NCBI GenBank assembly: GCA_019321725.1
Contig: CM033109.1
Location: forward strand, 5,301,993 to 5,365,992
Source of the DNA: Paulownia fortunei
Taxonomy: Eukaryota > Streptophyta > Magnoliopsida > Lamiales > Paulowniaceae
Reading direction: 5' to 3'
DNA: 64,000 nt
Below are positions 1 through 32,464 of this stretch, in pieces. A program made the translations under genes and the position numbers. The first letter of the stretch is position 1. Every line of letters starts with the position of its first letter. Below the pieces are notes generated by a model, which saw only the letters and a program-made list of their open reading frames with translations, made no database searches and was not told where the DNA came from.

Positions 1-700
1 TGTGAAATACTCAAAACCTTATTTTGAAGATCACAACGAGTCACCTTCCAAAAAATAAGTGCAATGGAGGTTAATTCAGAGACATGGTAACACTTCAAAA
101 TATTGCAACGATTGTAAAACATAAATGGAAGTGAAAAAGCAATTATTTTTTGAAAAAGAGCATCTATTTGTTTATGTTTTTGATGGGTGATTTCTGAAAA
201 CACAAAGTATTCGACTTTGATAATAAATGCTTTTCAATATGTTTTTCAGAATCTCAAATATTTTATGAGTTAATTTTATTGTGTTTAGGGTATTTGAAAT
301 ATTAGAACAATATTTGGTATATGGATGATGGAAAAGTGTAAATATTTTATTTTTTTTATAAAAATAGATATTTTTTTATTATTCAAGCGTTCTATGAAAT
401 CATAAATAGTACATCGGCTATAGTATAAATATTAATTTTAGGTATATATTTATAATCCAAATGCTCCATATATAATACAACGAATGTAATGTGAATATTA
501 AAATTTTAATTGGTATCAAAAAATAAAGATTTTAACTAAATGTAAAGGGCATTGAGACATATACAGTGATAACGTGAAGTAGTACTGACCTTATTATAGT
601 AATACCTTGTTATCCGGAGCTTGTACATTCAATAAGAAATGTCGAAATTGACCCCTCGTTATGAATTTCACAAAATTTAATCCCCCAATCCTTATCTTAG
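1..700. other. AT-rich upstream intergenic DNA
   Basis: No supportable gene. The stretch is AT-rich with stop codons in all frames and no recognisable protein fragment. It leads into the promoter of the CHR5-like gene. Confidence 0.6.
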
Positions 701-714
701 TATTATGTACTCCA

Positions 715-870
715 TATTTTATATAAATGCGTAAACTCGTCTGACCAAAGGAAAAGTAACCTCACAAATCCAGTTTTCCACTCTGATTATCGCTCTCGCC
801 ACCCTCTCTCTCTCTCTCTCTAAAAAAACTCCAAAATACACACTCCCTCCCTCCCTCTCTCTAAAAAAGT
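715..870 (+). promoter_or_regulatory. Putative core promoter and CT-rich leader of the CHR5-like gene
   Basis: A TATA-like stretch (TTTATATAAAT, about 718-728) lies upstream of two pyrimidine-rich patches of CT repeats at about 804-822 and 843-862. Such Y patches are common near plant transcription starts. The first exon probably begins around 750-800 and is non-coding up to the main coding exon, leaving a leader of nearly 1 kb. The exact start cannot be placed without transcript data. Confidence 0.4.
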
Positions 871-1764
871 TATATCTTTCCCCTTCGGGGAACATCATTC
901 AACAGCACACCGGTAAATTATATCCATTCACCATCTTCGATTAATCGATTTGGTATCCATTCACTGGTAAATTAAATCCGCTTTGCTTTGGGGAGCAAAT
1001 TTGCGTACTTTCAACCAGACCCAGAATTCGTAATCCTTTTGTTCACAAAGCCTTTCAAACGCTTATCTTTTTTGAAACCCATCTTTCCCGCCGCCGGCTT
1101 TGCTGTATTCGCCTGCGACCAGCTCCCCGACGTCGCACGAGTGTAAACCTGCCTTCCCCACGCATTACGAAAATACGCTTGACCGAATTGTGTGGTTTTC
1201 CCTATGTTTATTTTGAGCGCGTAGAGGTTAGTATTCTGAGAAGAAAATGAACAATCAGCTCCTCTAGACCAACCTATATAACATTTTCAGTTCGAATTTG
1301 GGTTTCCTTTAATGTTGATTTAGGGTTTTTTAAAATTGATTTCACTCTCGAGAAATTGTCTTTCCTTGAGTCTTCTCTACGGATTCTGAGTGGTTAAGTA
1401 ACCGATCCATATAACGTGCTTTAAAATTTGTTAAATTATGGATACTAGTTTCATGGTTCATTTTGTAACAAATCAAATTCACGTGAGCATTCTTCTTTGT
1501 TTCTGTCAAATTGGATTTTCATTTGTGGTTCTCCAAACGACTGAATGTTGTCTCATTTGATGTTTATAACAGAGCTTTTTGGAGGGCCTTTTTCTGAGAA
1601 ATTAGCAAGCATTGTCCTTGCCTTCAATTGGTTGGTTGCTTTCCGATTTGGGTCTGCAAGCAATTCCATGTGAGGAATAGAGCTTGACGGTTTTTAGGAA
1701 TTTTTTGGATGGAACAGTAGAGCAGATTGCATTGAATGAGAAAAACCACTCACAGCAGCTGACT

Positions 1765-21033
<19,269 letters not shown>

Positions 21034-22200
21034 CTCTATGGGACTTCTGTGAATGGTCAAGGATCAGCCAATTGTAGAGCGATGGCAGTGGGTTCTTTTT
21101 CAGTTGCTTCTGCAGGGATCTTTATTCTCCAAAGGTTTTAGCCTACGAGAATACCGTTTTTGCTAAATCCTTTTTATAGTTTAATTGATCTAAAGCTACT
21201 TAAAATACCAGAGTGCATCAGCCATCAGGTGAATGCAGCAAATTCTGAAGATCGCCTAATCGGAGGGTGACATGATAGAGTGATACTTGGAATCCTCTAT
21301 AACAATTTTTTTGCTTTTGCTTCTTCATATATTAATCAAATTACCAAGCTCTTTACGCAAATAGTGGATAGTTGAAAGGATGCGTAGGTCATTTGTGATA
21401 CACCATGCAGGTGACATTTTTTGTATGTATAGTGCTTTTATGAAGTGTAAATGACACAATTTTGCTTATTGACCACTAATTTCTAATCAATGCAATTGTG
21501 CCACTTTTGCATTTATTTAGCTTGGGATGTTGTCAAGTGGTTTCTTGTAGGTGATGTGAAGTATTTAAAAAATGAAGTTTTGCTTCATGGACTTTGTTCA
21601 CTTTGGTTTTCTGGATGCTCTTCGTAGGGCGGTGCTCACTAGAGCTCTCTTCTCTCACTCTCTTTTCTCTCCACCTATCTCTGTATGCATTCATCTATAC
21701 ATATCTATATATATACATTTCTTACTGTGTTGAGCTCTGGTTGTTAAATGAAGAATTGCCTATTGGTTGGGGTGTTTAGAAGTGATTAGAACTTTAAGTT
21801 TGTCTCTGTCTTGCAGAAAGATGATACATTGCAGTAAAAGGTCACAGGTAAAGAGAGATTAGATTTTATATGCTGCTATTTCTAATCTGATGATGCTTAA
21901 GTTTCTTGTAGTTACAAAGCTGATTGGAAGCCTTTGGTTTGGGGATTTGGCATAACTGAACTGTAGGAGCTCGTCATTATATATTGGATGTATTTATTAA
22001 GCTCAAGGAGTTTGTTGACTACCCCCAAGAGGGCTAAGAAGACATGAGTTCAGCCAGCTACCGGGTGCACTTGTTCGCCTCTTCATTTGAACATGTAAAG
22101 ATGTGTGTTTTCCCTTGTAAATCATTTCGAATGCAAGGAGTCTGTCGGAATGTAATGTTGTAGGCTAAATCTTGTTTGTATTGTCAGCCGTCCAATATCA
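21034..22200 (+). other. 3' untranslated and downstream region of the CHR5-like gene
   Basis: The region follows the TAG at 21031-21033. It is T-rich with no coding potential. A GT/AG-flanked intron in the 3' UTR is possible (for example around 21380-21820), but I cannot place it confidently. Transcript ends could lie anywhere to about 22195. Confidence 0.4.
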
Positions 22201-22419
22201 TTAGCCCTTTAGTTGCAGAGTTGCCTTTCTATTGGAATTATTGTCATAGTGAAGCTGCCCGGCTAGCAGAACTCGTTCATGCATTGGAAAATGATGGTGT
22301 GGACGGTTTTTTTTTCTAGATTTTAGTGAAGCTGAATTTAGAGTAATTTTGTTGATCAGATCACTGTTTTTAATTCTAAAATTTACATATTTTGTGCAAA
22401 TTGAAATGGTCTTTGGGAT

Positions 22420-22830
22420 AGCAAACAATATTTTAAAAATCAAATTGGATTGGATTTCGTCCGGTCCGGTCTGTTTGTGTGTGAAATTTTGAAAATCTGG
22501 TGAAATCGGTTGAACCCGTAAAAATTTGGTCAATTACTTTTTATTTTTTTTTAGTAAGTTTAAATTTGATATTTGATTATGTGCATGTTATTATTTGGAT
22601 TTTGTGTTTTGTTAAATGTAATTTTTATTTAATTATTTATTTATTTTTACTTTGTATATAACTAATAAGTCTATTATATATTATTTTATATAATATAATA
22701 AAAAAAATATAATTAATTTTATAGATCGGTTGAACTGTTAAGGTCGATTTAATCAAGTTATATGAAAACATTGAACTGTTAAAGTCAATTTAATCAATTT
22801 ATATGAAAATATTGATAGTAAATATCAACT
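22420..22830. repeat. Degenerate transposon-like repeat with internal 41-bp tandem repeat
   Basis: The segment contains GGTCCGGTC-type sequence near 22460 and GATCGGTTGAAC near 22725, a style seen at ends of old plant DNA elements. A 41-bp unit beginning TTGAACTGTTAA is repeated at 22730-22770 and 22771-22811. I found no clean terminal inverted repeat or target duplication, so the class is open. Confidence 0.4.
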
Positions 22831-24300
22831 TGAAATATTGCTCAAACGAAAAAAAAAAAAAGCCCAGAAGGGGAAGTTTTTCTGCATATTTTGCAAGTGA
22901 CCCTTTTTTCTTAAAGACTGAAAAGATTCAGAAATTTGGAACTTAAGAATAAATTCTGAATCTGTGAGAATGTTCAAGTTCAGAAGCATAATGAACAGTC
23001 ATCACTGATGCTACATGCATAATGATTTTCAAAAGACTTCTGTTCAAATGGCAACTCATTTCTTTTTATTTTTTATTTATTTATGAAGGCATATTTAGAT
23101 AATGCACAAAATATGGTTCCAAAGAGATGTTTGAGAATTAAACCTTTGAATATGCAGATATGCAATACATATTTGCATGTTTATTGGGGGAAAGGAAACC
23201 ATGCAATTTGTTTGTCTAATGGCCTCACACAAGAGATAAAAACTAAAGTTTTTTGAAAAGAAAACAAGATGAAAACAAAAAATTGGAACCTTTTGTGTGG
23301 CTTGGTTTCCCATAGGAGGAGGCTGTGGTTGGAAGCCCTTTATCTCTTTATCTTTCACACATTGTTTTCCACCTCAACCTTGTTAAACTTTTTCTATGGT
23401 GTGTGTTGGGCATGAATATTTCTAGTAAGTGTTTTTTTGGGTTCCTTTTGAACTTCTGCACCTTATATTTTGTTGTATTTGCAGATTATGCTGTCTTGTT
23501 TTTAACTATTCTCATTTTAGTCATCGGGCTAGTCAAATCAGTTTCAATTGTGTCCTTGTGTGGCTACACAATGTAGAAATAACAAGCTAACCCATATTTA
23601 GCACGTAGATTTGTTGATTCTTCTTAAGCATTGAATCATGTAACTAAGAGCAACAAAAATGAAGCAAGTAGAAAAGTGTTAGTCCAATTATATTCGAAAG
23701 CTTCTTCTAACTCGTACAAATATAGACATATTATAAGCAATATATATTTAGTGCTGCATTAATAGTTTGTACGATGTTATTAATTAATTTATAAGCAGAA
23801 ATTACTATTTAACTATTATATTGAATATGTGGTTAAGGAATAATCAAGACTACTTGCAATTTCATAGTTTTTTGGTCCAATAAAATAATTTTGAATGTAA
23901 TTTACTAATGAACATATTTTACATGAGTTAACCACATAATTATAAAAACTCAACAGATGTTAATAATTTTTTTGGTGAAATTTAAATTTAAAATATTTTT
24001 ATTCTGATCCGTGTCCCTTTTTTGCTTAATTTGACCAAAAATCTCATACTGGTAAACATGGCATTAATTTCAAACAATTTATGTCAATCTTCAATCATAA
24101 GGAAGACTTGCACATGGAGAATCATTGTCGGGCTTGCAATACTTCATGAACTACAACACTAATTCCTCATATTAGTGGGGGGAGAAGGAAACATTACTGG
24201 AAAGCAGGGGCATCACTGCAAAAAAACTGAAAATTTTATGATTGCACCCAAATTTTCTTTGATATATTCCCCGGTGATGTCACTCACTCATAGCCGCAGG
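22831..24300. other. Intergenic region between the CHR5-like and SGAT genes
   Basis: It is AT-rich and I see no supportable gene. The few open frames are short and do not resemble proteins I know. The right end merges into the SGAT promoter. Confidence 0.5.
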
Positions 24301-24334
24301 ATTCACATCATCTGCCAAGCGAAGAAGGCCAAGG

Positions 24335-24410
24335 TGGACCCACGTAGAGCCGTGATTGGTCTCCCGCGCTCTTATAAAATTTTGTACATACTCCCTTCCC
24401 ATTTGGCCTT
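24335..24410 (+). promoter_or_regulatory. Putative SGAT core promoter
   Basis: A CACGTAG element (about 24341), an inverted CCAAT box (ATTGGT, 24355-24360) and a TATA box (TATAAAAT, 24373-24380) are spaced as in a plant RNA polymerase II promoter. Transcription probably starts near 24405. The CACGT core fits light or clock control, which is known for photorespiratory genes, but this is an inference. Confidence 0.55.
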
Positions 24411-24477
24411 TTCATCATTTGGCAGAAAGAAATTTAAGGCCTTCGGGGAAGTCGCAGTTTCCACAGTTCCCACAAAG
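24405..24477 (+). other. SGAT 5' untranslated exon followed by a 1.35-kb leader intron
   Basis: A donor (CAAAG/GTATCA) at 24477/24478 pairs with an acceptor (TTTCAG/GGGAAG) at 25826/25827, nine bases before the start codon. This predicts a leader intron of 1349 bp. The region between has no conserved coding sequence. Confidence 0.55.
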
Positions 24478-25835
24478 GTATCACTGCTCTTTCTGAGCTC
24501 AGTTTTCTTGAATTTAATCTCTTCTTTGAACTATAAATGTACCATGCATGCACGTAGAGTAAATCTTACAATCTTGGAACTGTTGTCTTTTGACCAAAAA
24601 ATTTCAGAGGGAACGAGGAGCTTCTTTTTTTCCCCTTATTTAATTGTTTTTTTTTTTTAAAAAAAAATGGTTTTCTTTATTCTGTTCAAGGGAGTATGTT
24701 TTAGTTGATCAAGAATGATTCTTGTTTAATGGTTTTTGGTGTATATGTATTTGGTAAGGATATGTGGATTTGCTAGTTTAGGCAGTAGAGTGTTGGACCA
24801 TTGGGAAAATTAAGACACCTGACAGCTTTTGCTTTGACTTAAGAGTAATTTACTGAATCAATTCATGGCAATCTCTAAGGTTGATTCCAGAAATCAATTA
24901 CAAATTTTAGTGCAAAATGGTTATGCATGCACAATGAGATCAATATAATCAACTGACGCTGTTGTGCTGACTTTTTCGTTGAAATATTATCGGTCTTTCA
25001 AGAAAGGAATTTGATTTTGGTGTTACAAGGAAATAATATGATTTGGTTTGAACTTTGATATCTTTGGTAGGTTTCTGTTTATGATTTGTATAGTCAATCT
25101 TATAGATTCATCCTTCGTTCTTATTTGTGAATAATTGTAACGTTGAGAAAGGCCAAGTCATATTTTGTCTTCTCTCTCAATCTATTTATGGTGTTTCTAT
25201 CTTTGAGACTAAAAATTGAAAAATTGTTTGAAGAAAAAATATTGAATTGACATTTTCTTGAAGTTCCGGAATTGCCAGTGTGCTCACCCTTGATAGTAAC
25301 TTACCAGGTAAGGAAAATCAGTTACCTGATCATGCTGCTTTGATAATTTGTTTTCGTCAGGAGAGGTTCGGTTCTGCCTGTAGATAATAGCAATAAATAG
25401 TTTGGAAGGAAAAATTATTGAACAGAATTGAATCTTTCTGGAGAAAATAACTTGTTTAATAGCAATACTCCAGATAAACAAATGAATTCCTACAGTTTCA
25501 GTTACAGGACCTCTAACAATTAGCCCATGAAACTTAAGTGTTCCAAGTAAAAGATGAACCAGAGGACCTTACTCAATAAGATTTCAATTAGCTGTACAAT
25601 CACTATAATGCACTTCCAGTGTGTCCTTCCTAGATTACGATGTGGTTGTACCCGACTATCTTTCACATTTCACCAGTAGTGTATTCTCAAGGGCTTTACT
25701 GTTTAAAGTGCACTGGCTGTAGATATAGATAGTTCTGAACCAAATTGTTGCTTTCTTGTGAATCTAGCAGGGATTCTTCCATAAAAGGCTTCGGTAAATT
25801 TTTGAAATTACCTTCTGAAGTTTCAGGGGAAGAAG

Positions 25836-28569
25836 ATGGATTATGTTTATGGACCAGGAAGGAACCACCTCTTTGTTCCGGGACCTGTCAATATCCCAGA
25901 ACAGGTCATTCGTGCAATGAACAGAAACAATGAGGATTACCGCTCTCCAGCTGTGCCAGCACTCACAAAAACCCTGCTGGAGGATGTGAAGAAGATTTTT
26001 AAGACCACTTCTGGAACTCCTTTTCTCATCCCAACCACAGGTATTAATCTTCCTTCTTTGGAAATTACTGGATGTTGCACTTGTTTTTTAGTGCTAAACA
26101 CTATTAAATCAATTGCTTGTCCATGGAGGAATGAAACTAATGCTGTTATTCAGTTAGGCCAAACTTAAGTCCATCTGATAGTCACTTGTATTTTCTAACT
26201 TAAGTTGTTGTCTTTGGACAGGGACTGGTGCATGGGAAAGTGCACTAACAAACACATTGTCTCCTGGTGATCGAATAGTTTCTTTCCTGATTGGCCAGTT
26301 CAGTTTGCTCTGGATTGATCAGCAACAACGCCTGAACTTCAATGTTGATGTTGTTGAAAGTGAATGGGGTCAAGGTGCTAATCTTGACATTTTGGCCTCA
26401 AAAATAGCTGCAGATAAAGCACATACCATTAAGGCCATTTGCATTGTACACAATGAGACAGCAACAGGAGTTACCAATAACTTGGCTACTGTAAGAAAAA
26501 TACTCGGTAAGCATTTCTCCTACATAAATGAGGTATATATGTTACCCTTTGCTCTATGCCATCGTTGAAGTCCATGTGCCAGACTGCCAGTTTTTGTTTC
26601 TGGTTAGGTTACTCCTTGGAACTGCAAATGGAGTTTATCATGGAAGCCAAAATCTGTTTAATACAAAGAACTTCCAGGACCCCATTTTAGTCAAGAAATG
26701 TTTGACAAACACATGTTTTGTGGACAATGAAGCCTTATAAATGATAGAGAGATAATTGATCAATTGATTATATGTCGTCATGAAAAAACAATCAGAAAAC
26801 TATATTATCCAGTATATAAAGATTTGCATGTACCTCAGGAAATTTTGCATCTTATCAAACATGAATTGAAATTATTTCTTTTTCAGCGCAATCACATTAC
26901 TCTGTTTAAGCATAAATATGCTGCCTAATTACTCTAGTTTGAATGAACCAGAGTGTGTCAGAGTCAGACTTTGTTGTTCTTAAATGCCTATTTTCATAAA
27001 AATTTAAGTTGTCCAACTGTTGATTGTTATAGACATGTGAATTCAAAAGCATTACCTGCGGATTTTCTCCTTGTAACTGTGGCTGGAAGGATCAAATATT
27101 GATCAATATTTGAATTACTGTCAGATGACTATCAGCACCCAGCACTCTTTCTCGTTGATGGAGTTTCCTCCATCTGTGCACTTGATTTCCGCATGGATGA
27201 ATGGGGAATAGATGTGGCTCTCACCGGTTCACAGAAAGCTCTCTCTCTTCCAACTGGGATGGGAATTGTGTGTGCAAGCCCCAAAGCTCTCGAGGCCTCT
27301 AAAACTGCAAAATCAGTCAGAGTTTTCTTCGATTGGAAGGATTACTTGAAGTTCTATAAGTTGGGAACTTATTGGCCATACACCCCTTCCATCCAACTTC
27401 TCTATGGGCTAAGAGCAGCTTTGGATCTCATTTTTGAGGAAGGACTTGACAATGTTATTGCAAGGCACGGTCGCCTTGCCAAAGCAACAAGGTGCACTGC
27501 TTCCCCTTGGCAAACAGAAAAAATGGTTTTTAGATTCTCTAATTGCAAATGAGTGAACATATATCTGTGATCATTATGATTGTCAAGGTATTCTTATACA
27601 AATTCGTTTTCAGTAAATCATGATTGTATTCATTTTGTTTCCAGTATTTTGGCACTCTAAAGGTTTCTTCACAGCACTTTCTACTCGTTTGAATCTAAAT
27701 CATTGAGGTTTTGACCGTCTGGCTGAAAATGCAGACTTGCAGTTGAGGCATGGGGATTGAAGAACTGCACCCAGAAGGAGGAATGGTACAGCGACACAGT
27801 CACCGCAGTGGTTGTTCCATCATATATTGACAGCTCAGAAATTGTTAGAAGAGCATGGAAACAATACAACTTAAGCTTAGGCCTGGGACTTAACAAGGTG
27901 GCTGGGAAGGTTTTCAGAATAGGGCATCTTGGACACCTGAATGAGGTTTGGCTTCTTTTACTACGTCATATCATTAATCTGGAGCCAGTGTTGAAATGCA
28001 TTCTAGTAAAACAAGTTTAATCATATAACTGCACAGAATAGTGGAAAAATACCCTGCAATTGGCTTGAAAGCTTTCTTTAAGTTCTATTTGCTTCTGGTT
28101 GCATTTTGAAACTTAAAGCTGATGAATACTAAAATCGCCAGTGAAAAACTTAGGTATCCGAACTTAAAAACACATATTTCTGTCCTGCTCTACTGTCTCA
28201 TAAGTTCCCAAGTGTCACTATACCTCCTCAAGAAGTTCTTCCATATGAGAAGAATAGTATGTCTGCTTCAGCTGGTAACAATCCAAAGTTCTTCCTCTTT
28301 AACGCAAATCTTTCTTTCTTATCTGAATTTGTTACAAACGTTACCGCATCTCAGTGACGTGCTTGATCAATTGCTTTATCCATCTTACTTGGACTTTATC
28401 TAATGAATTAACATTCTTCCACTTCTTGCAGTTGCAACTACTGGGATGTCTAGCTGGAGTGGAGATGGTATTGAAGGACGTCGGTTATCCAGTCAAGCTA
28501 GGTAGCGGGGTTGCTGCTGCTTCTGCATACTTACATAACTCCACTCCCATGATTCCTTCCAGAATTTGA
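25836..28569 (+). CDS. AGT1: Serine-glyoxylate aminotransferase, peroxisomal
   Basis: This class V aminotransferase uses pyridoxal phosphate to convert serine and glyoxylate to hydroxypyruvate and glycine in leaf peroxisomes, a core photorespiration step. The five coding exons are 25836-26040, 26222-26506, 27125-27491, 27735-27945 and 28432-28569. They join in phase to 401 residues, the same length as Arabidopsis AGT1. The N terminus MDYVYGPGRNHLFVPGPV is characteristic. The PLP-binding lysine lies in TGSQKAL at residue 201, and the substrate-binding LVDGVSS motif precedes it. The C terminus is SRI, a PTS1-type peroxisomal signal also found in plant orthologues. No frameshift or missing catalytic residue is seen. 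An aspartate/alanine-glyoxylate activity of the same enzyme is also known for the family. Confidence 0.96.
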
Positions 28570-30150
28570 TTCAACATTTTTAGAGCATGCAACTATTTTC
28601 CATTTCTGATATGGTTATACTGTAAAAATTGCACAATCCCCTCTCTTCTGCACTTTGTATTCGGTTAAGTGTTGTTTATGTCCCTTTTGTATCTAAATCA
28701 ATGTTTCTTCTCCATGGCCCTCTACAACGCCGCCCCCCCACCCTCCCCCCACAATATAAACATTAACTTCAACAATAAGGGATCTACAAAATAAATCTCT
28801 CTTTTCTTTTTCCGAGGTGCAGTTTTGATCAAGAAAGTCCTCACCATATGTTCTTACTCTTCTTCATATTTCAATTTTCAATTTTCAACATTCATTAAAG
28901 ATTCAGACGGGGAAAACTTTTCACATTGCAGCTATCACTCTAAACACAATAACACATCAAATACCAATGATTCCTTGCACCAAATCTACAAGAATTGCAT
29001 TAGTTTTATCATCCATTAAAGCTGTTTGATTCAAATTCTTAAAGTGAAACGTTTGATTAGCATAGCAACAACTGATTTTAGCACTCAGACTTGATGAGTA
29101 ATTGACTACCAAAATAATAAAAACAAAACAAGTCAACATGGGACTTACAAAGCTTTAGGTTTTGTGCTAGTGCTAGTGGTAGTGCTTCTTCAGCCAATTA
29201 ATGGCTCTACCTGTTTGAACATCAACTTGGGTCTAGTCAAATATGACTGAAATAGACTACCCCCACTTGGAGTCTGCATTACTCTTGTGTATACTTCAAC
29301 TTTTTTGGGTGCAATATTCTGTATCCATATCTGTATATATCTATCTATATATTCTATTATATTAATTATATGTATATATGATAAAAGTATAAATGACTCA
29401 AAAGAAAAATTATAAATTTTTGTGTCGACTAAGGTATCCTTATTTAATTTTATTATGATAGTAATTATTTATGGCAATTAAATAAATTGAAATTGTCTAT
29501 AATATTGCCTATAATCTATGAGCATTTATAAGTATGCACAAGTCCTTAAAAATTCTTATTCTAATTAGATATTGATTTATTTTATCCTGATCATTAAATA
29601 TTTATTTTACTGGACATTAATACATCATACACATCAATCTATATATCTACATATTTGCATATTATATTAGCATATCATATAATATATTTTGTTAAATTAT
29701 ATTACTATTATAGAAGTACAAATAGTTTGAGATGTTTTGCGTTTCCTACTTTTTATAATGAGTAAAATAGTTCTACATAAATATTAAATTACTGTACTAT
29801 TGGGAAATTTCATAGATATCTAATTATACTTAAAACAAGTCAAAACTTCAAAAATCTAGAATTTGAAAATAGAATTACAATTTAGAACTCCCAATAAGAG
29901 AAAAATACGGATCAAGAGTCCAATATAACAAGTCTAGCAGCACAAGGAAAGTAAATGTATGAAAAATACAAATTAATCAAAACATAATGACTGAAAATTT
30001 TACCCCAATGCTAATATTGAAGTGAACATAATGTATACATTCATTTTATATTGATAAGACATTAACTTATTTTTTAAGTGAATTTTTTGGTGTTAATATT
30101 AGTACCCGAGATCTTTGCACTGTATTTACTATATTCTTCTTCACATTTAA
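28570..30150. other. SGAT 3' UTR and AT-rich intergenic DNA
   Basis: A possible polyadenylation signal, AATAAA, is at 28790-28795, after a C-rich patch near 28732-28750. Beyond about 28.8 kb I see only AT-rich sequence with no gene. Confidence 0.5.
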
Positions 30151-30400
30151 GTTCTCATAATTCGCTGACATAATAATAAAAACTATTTCTTAAGAATATT
30201 TATAAAGATATAAAAAACTAATTAACTACATTAACAATTATTTATACTTTAACAATAATCTTCATTTATTCACATTTTTCTCACAATGTTCAATTAATTT
30301 TTTTACATGTCTTAAAAAAAATTAAATTTGTGTTAATCATCCACTTACACAAAATTTGTATTTCCTGGTGGGCGAAAAAGAATTGACCTCATAATATGCA
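30151..30400. repeat. Left copy of a diverged direct repeat
   Basis: This segment aligns in the same orientation with 32117-32406. Shared blocks include CGCTGACAT, CTTAAGAATAT, AAGATATAAAAA, GTGTTAATCATCCAC and AAAAAGAATTGACCTCA in the same order with many differences between. The pair flanks about 1.7 kb that includes the GC-rich island. They could be old long terminal repeats or a tandem duplication split by an insertion. Confidence 0.6.
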
Positions 30401-30714
30401 AACCTATTATAGGAGTGTACAAAGTTATAAATTTTTTGCCTGCATTTTCACCCACCGTGCTATGTAATTGTGCATTAACTAGTTAATCAATTCTTCCTCA
30501 CATACTGTCGTGTTTAAATCTGTTATGAGTGTAGTGTTTATGCAAACTACATACACACGTGCACAAAATATAATACAACATAATAATTATGAAAAAAATC
30601 CAACCCTATATATTACTCAATCTATAAAGAATCTTGTCAATAGCCTACACAATACTCTATAAAAACATATAGGTTCATGGCCGTCAAGATATAGGCAATA
30701 AGAAATACTATAGT

Positions 30715-31790
30715 GGACATCCCCCACTGCATAGAAAATTAGCCAATCAAATGCCACCATGTGGCAAAACTGCTAGTCAGCCACAACCACCATCTGGCAT
30801 GTGTCGAGCGGTTGGTTTGGCCACCAACCACCAAGAACCACCCCAGCATTAGGTCAATTGTTTGCCACTTGACAGAGCACTTTTGGCGCGCTCACCACCT
30901 GTTCGCGCGCTATTTGAAGTTCCCACGCACGATAGATCCAAGTTTCCCACCAACTGTCGAGAAATCATGCATACAGGTTACTTGCTGTCGAGACACTTGC
31001 GCACACTTACATGCAAGGCATAGCTAACGTTAAACACCACTCCGCATGGTGCCCCAACACTCACCTACAAATGCCCACAATGTTTAGCCAATAATCGACG
31101 CATTGCCACATGATACCCACAAGGCGTGCCCAACATAATGTGCCACTGCACGCCCTATAGCACCAGGTCGATCCACCCACAGGTCGGATCGGACTCGGGT
31201 CAACCCACAACAGACCCCGAATCAAGCCAGGGTGCACCCCACCAAGTCGTGTCGAGCCATGGCCGAGCTCTAAGGGCGCCTAGGCGGGAAAGTCCTCCAA
31301 GAACTCTTTCTCCTTATCGTAGGCTTAAAAATATTTTCTTTTGTGACAACAATAGACATTGAAAGTTTGAGAAAATATACTTGATGCATCTCCACATCTA
31401 AGCTTCTAATCAAGCCACCATTTCCACCAACATGTCTCTAGTAATGCCATAATCATTATTAAGTCCTAACTCCAATAATGTTTCAAACCACCCAATGTGT
31501 GTTGGGTGTTGACACCCCACTGTGTTGCATGCCCACCGTGCACTGTCGGCCATCACCTAACGAGTCACTAAGTTACCAAATTCAGCATTGTTCTAATATA
31601 TATTGTAAACCTCAATGTTGTCAAACACCGTCATTTTAATATGCCATGTGCTGCAAGCAGGCTGTGCCATTATACCAACACTTAACCAAAATCTATTGCC
31701 TCACCCTGTCGGCACCGGTCGCCCATTAGCATGCAAGCTTGTCGTGCCAGGACACCCGATGCCACGGACTAACAAAAACTCTCTTAACAA
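30715..31790. other. GC-richer, C/A-skewed island of unknown nature
   Basis: Compared with the surrounding AT-rich DNA this stretch of about 1.1 kb is markedly richer in C, with many CCAC, CCAA, TGCCAC and TGTCGAG words on the plus strand. Open frames are short and I recognise no retroelement or gene protein. It ends at a TA microsatellite (about 31797-31819). A dead LTR-retroelement or other high-copy repeat is the likeliest origin, but this is not shown. Confidence 0.45.
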
Positions 31791-31796
31791 ACATAA

Positions 31797-31819
31797 ATAT
31801 ATATATATATATATATATT
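31797..31819. repeat. (TA)n microsatellite
   Basis: A run of about eleven TA units follows the GC-rich island. Confidence 0.8.
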
Positions 31820-32116
31820 TCTCTTCAAATTAAAAAGAAATAAGAACTATATATTCTCAATAATTGTTCTATAATAAAAATATATAACTAATAAACAAAA
31901 TAATTGACTTAAAAAATATGAAAGCAAAAAAAAGTATACAGTGAAAAATTGAAAAATATAATAGAACAGCTAATTCTCAAGAAAGTACATAATTATGGAG
32001 AACGGAGAAGAAGAACAAGTGATAATCTTATTTTAAAAAAATCACAGAAAGAAAGAAAATATATGTAACTGCATTATTTTTTTATAACCAAATTAAAATT
32101 ACAATTTTATAGACAA

Positions 32117-32406
32117 AATTCTCTTCATCCGCTGACATGACAATAAAACTATTCCTTAAGAATATATATCAAGATATAAAAATCTTAACAAATTAAATTA
32201 TTGATTATATCTGTACTTAACACGCAATCTTGATGTATTCAAAGTTATCCATAATCTTCAATTTTTTATTTTTTATTATGTTCAAAAATTTAACTGTGTC
32301 TATATAAGATTAATATTTAATAAAAGAAGTTGTGTTAATCATCCACGTACAAAATGAATACAAGTTAGTTTACTATTACATGAAAAAGAATTGACCTCAC
32401 AATACA
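32117..32406. repeat. Right copy of the diverged direct repeat
   Basis: It is the partner of 30151-30400, in the same orientation and with the same order of conserved blocks. It has several small insertions and deletions relative to the left copy. Confidence 0.6.
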
Positions 32407-32464
32407 GGCTAGACAGATATGCTTCCCCAAACGGAGCCTAGAGAAGCAAATACAATCTCCAAAG

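Noticed and set aside
24175..24660. 161-codon open frame over the SGAT promoter and leader
   Set aside because: It crosses the TATA box and leader splice donor and shows no recognisable motif. Promoter and untranslated exon explain the region better.
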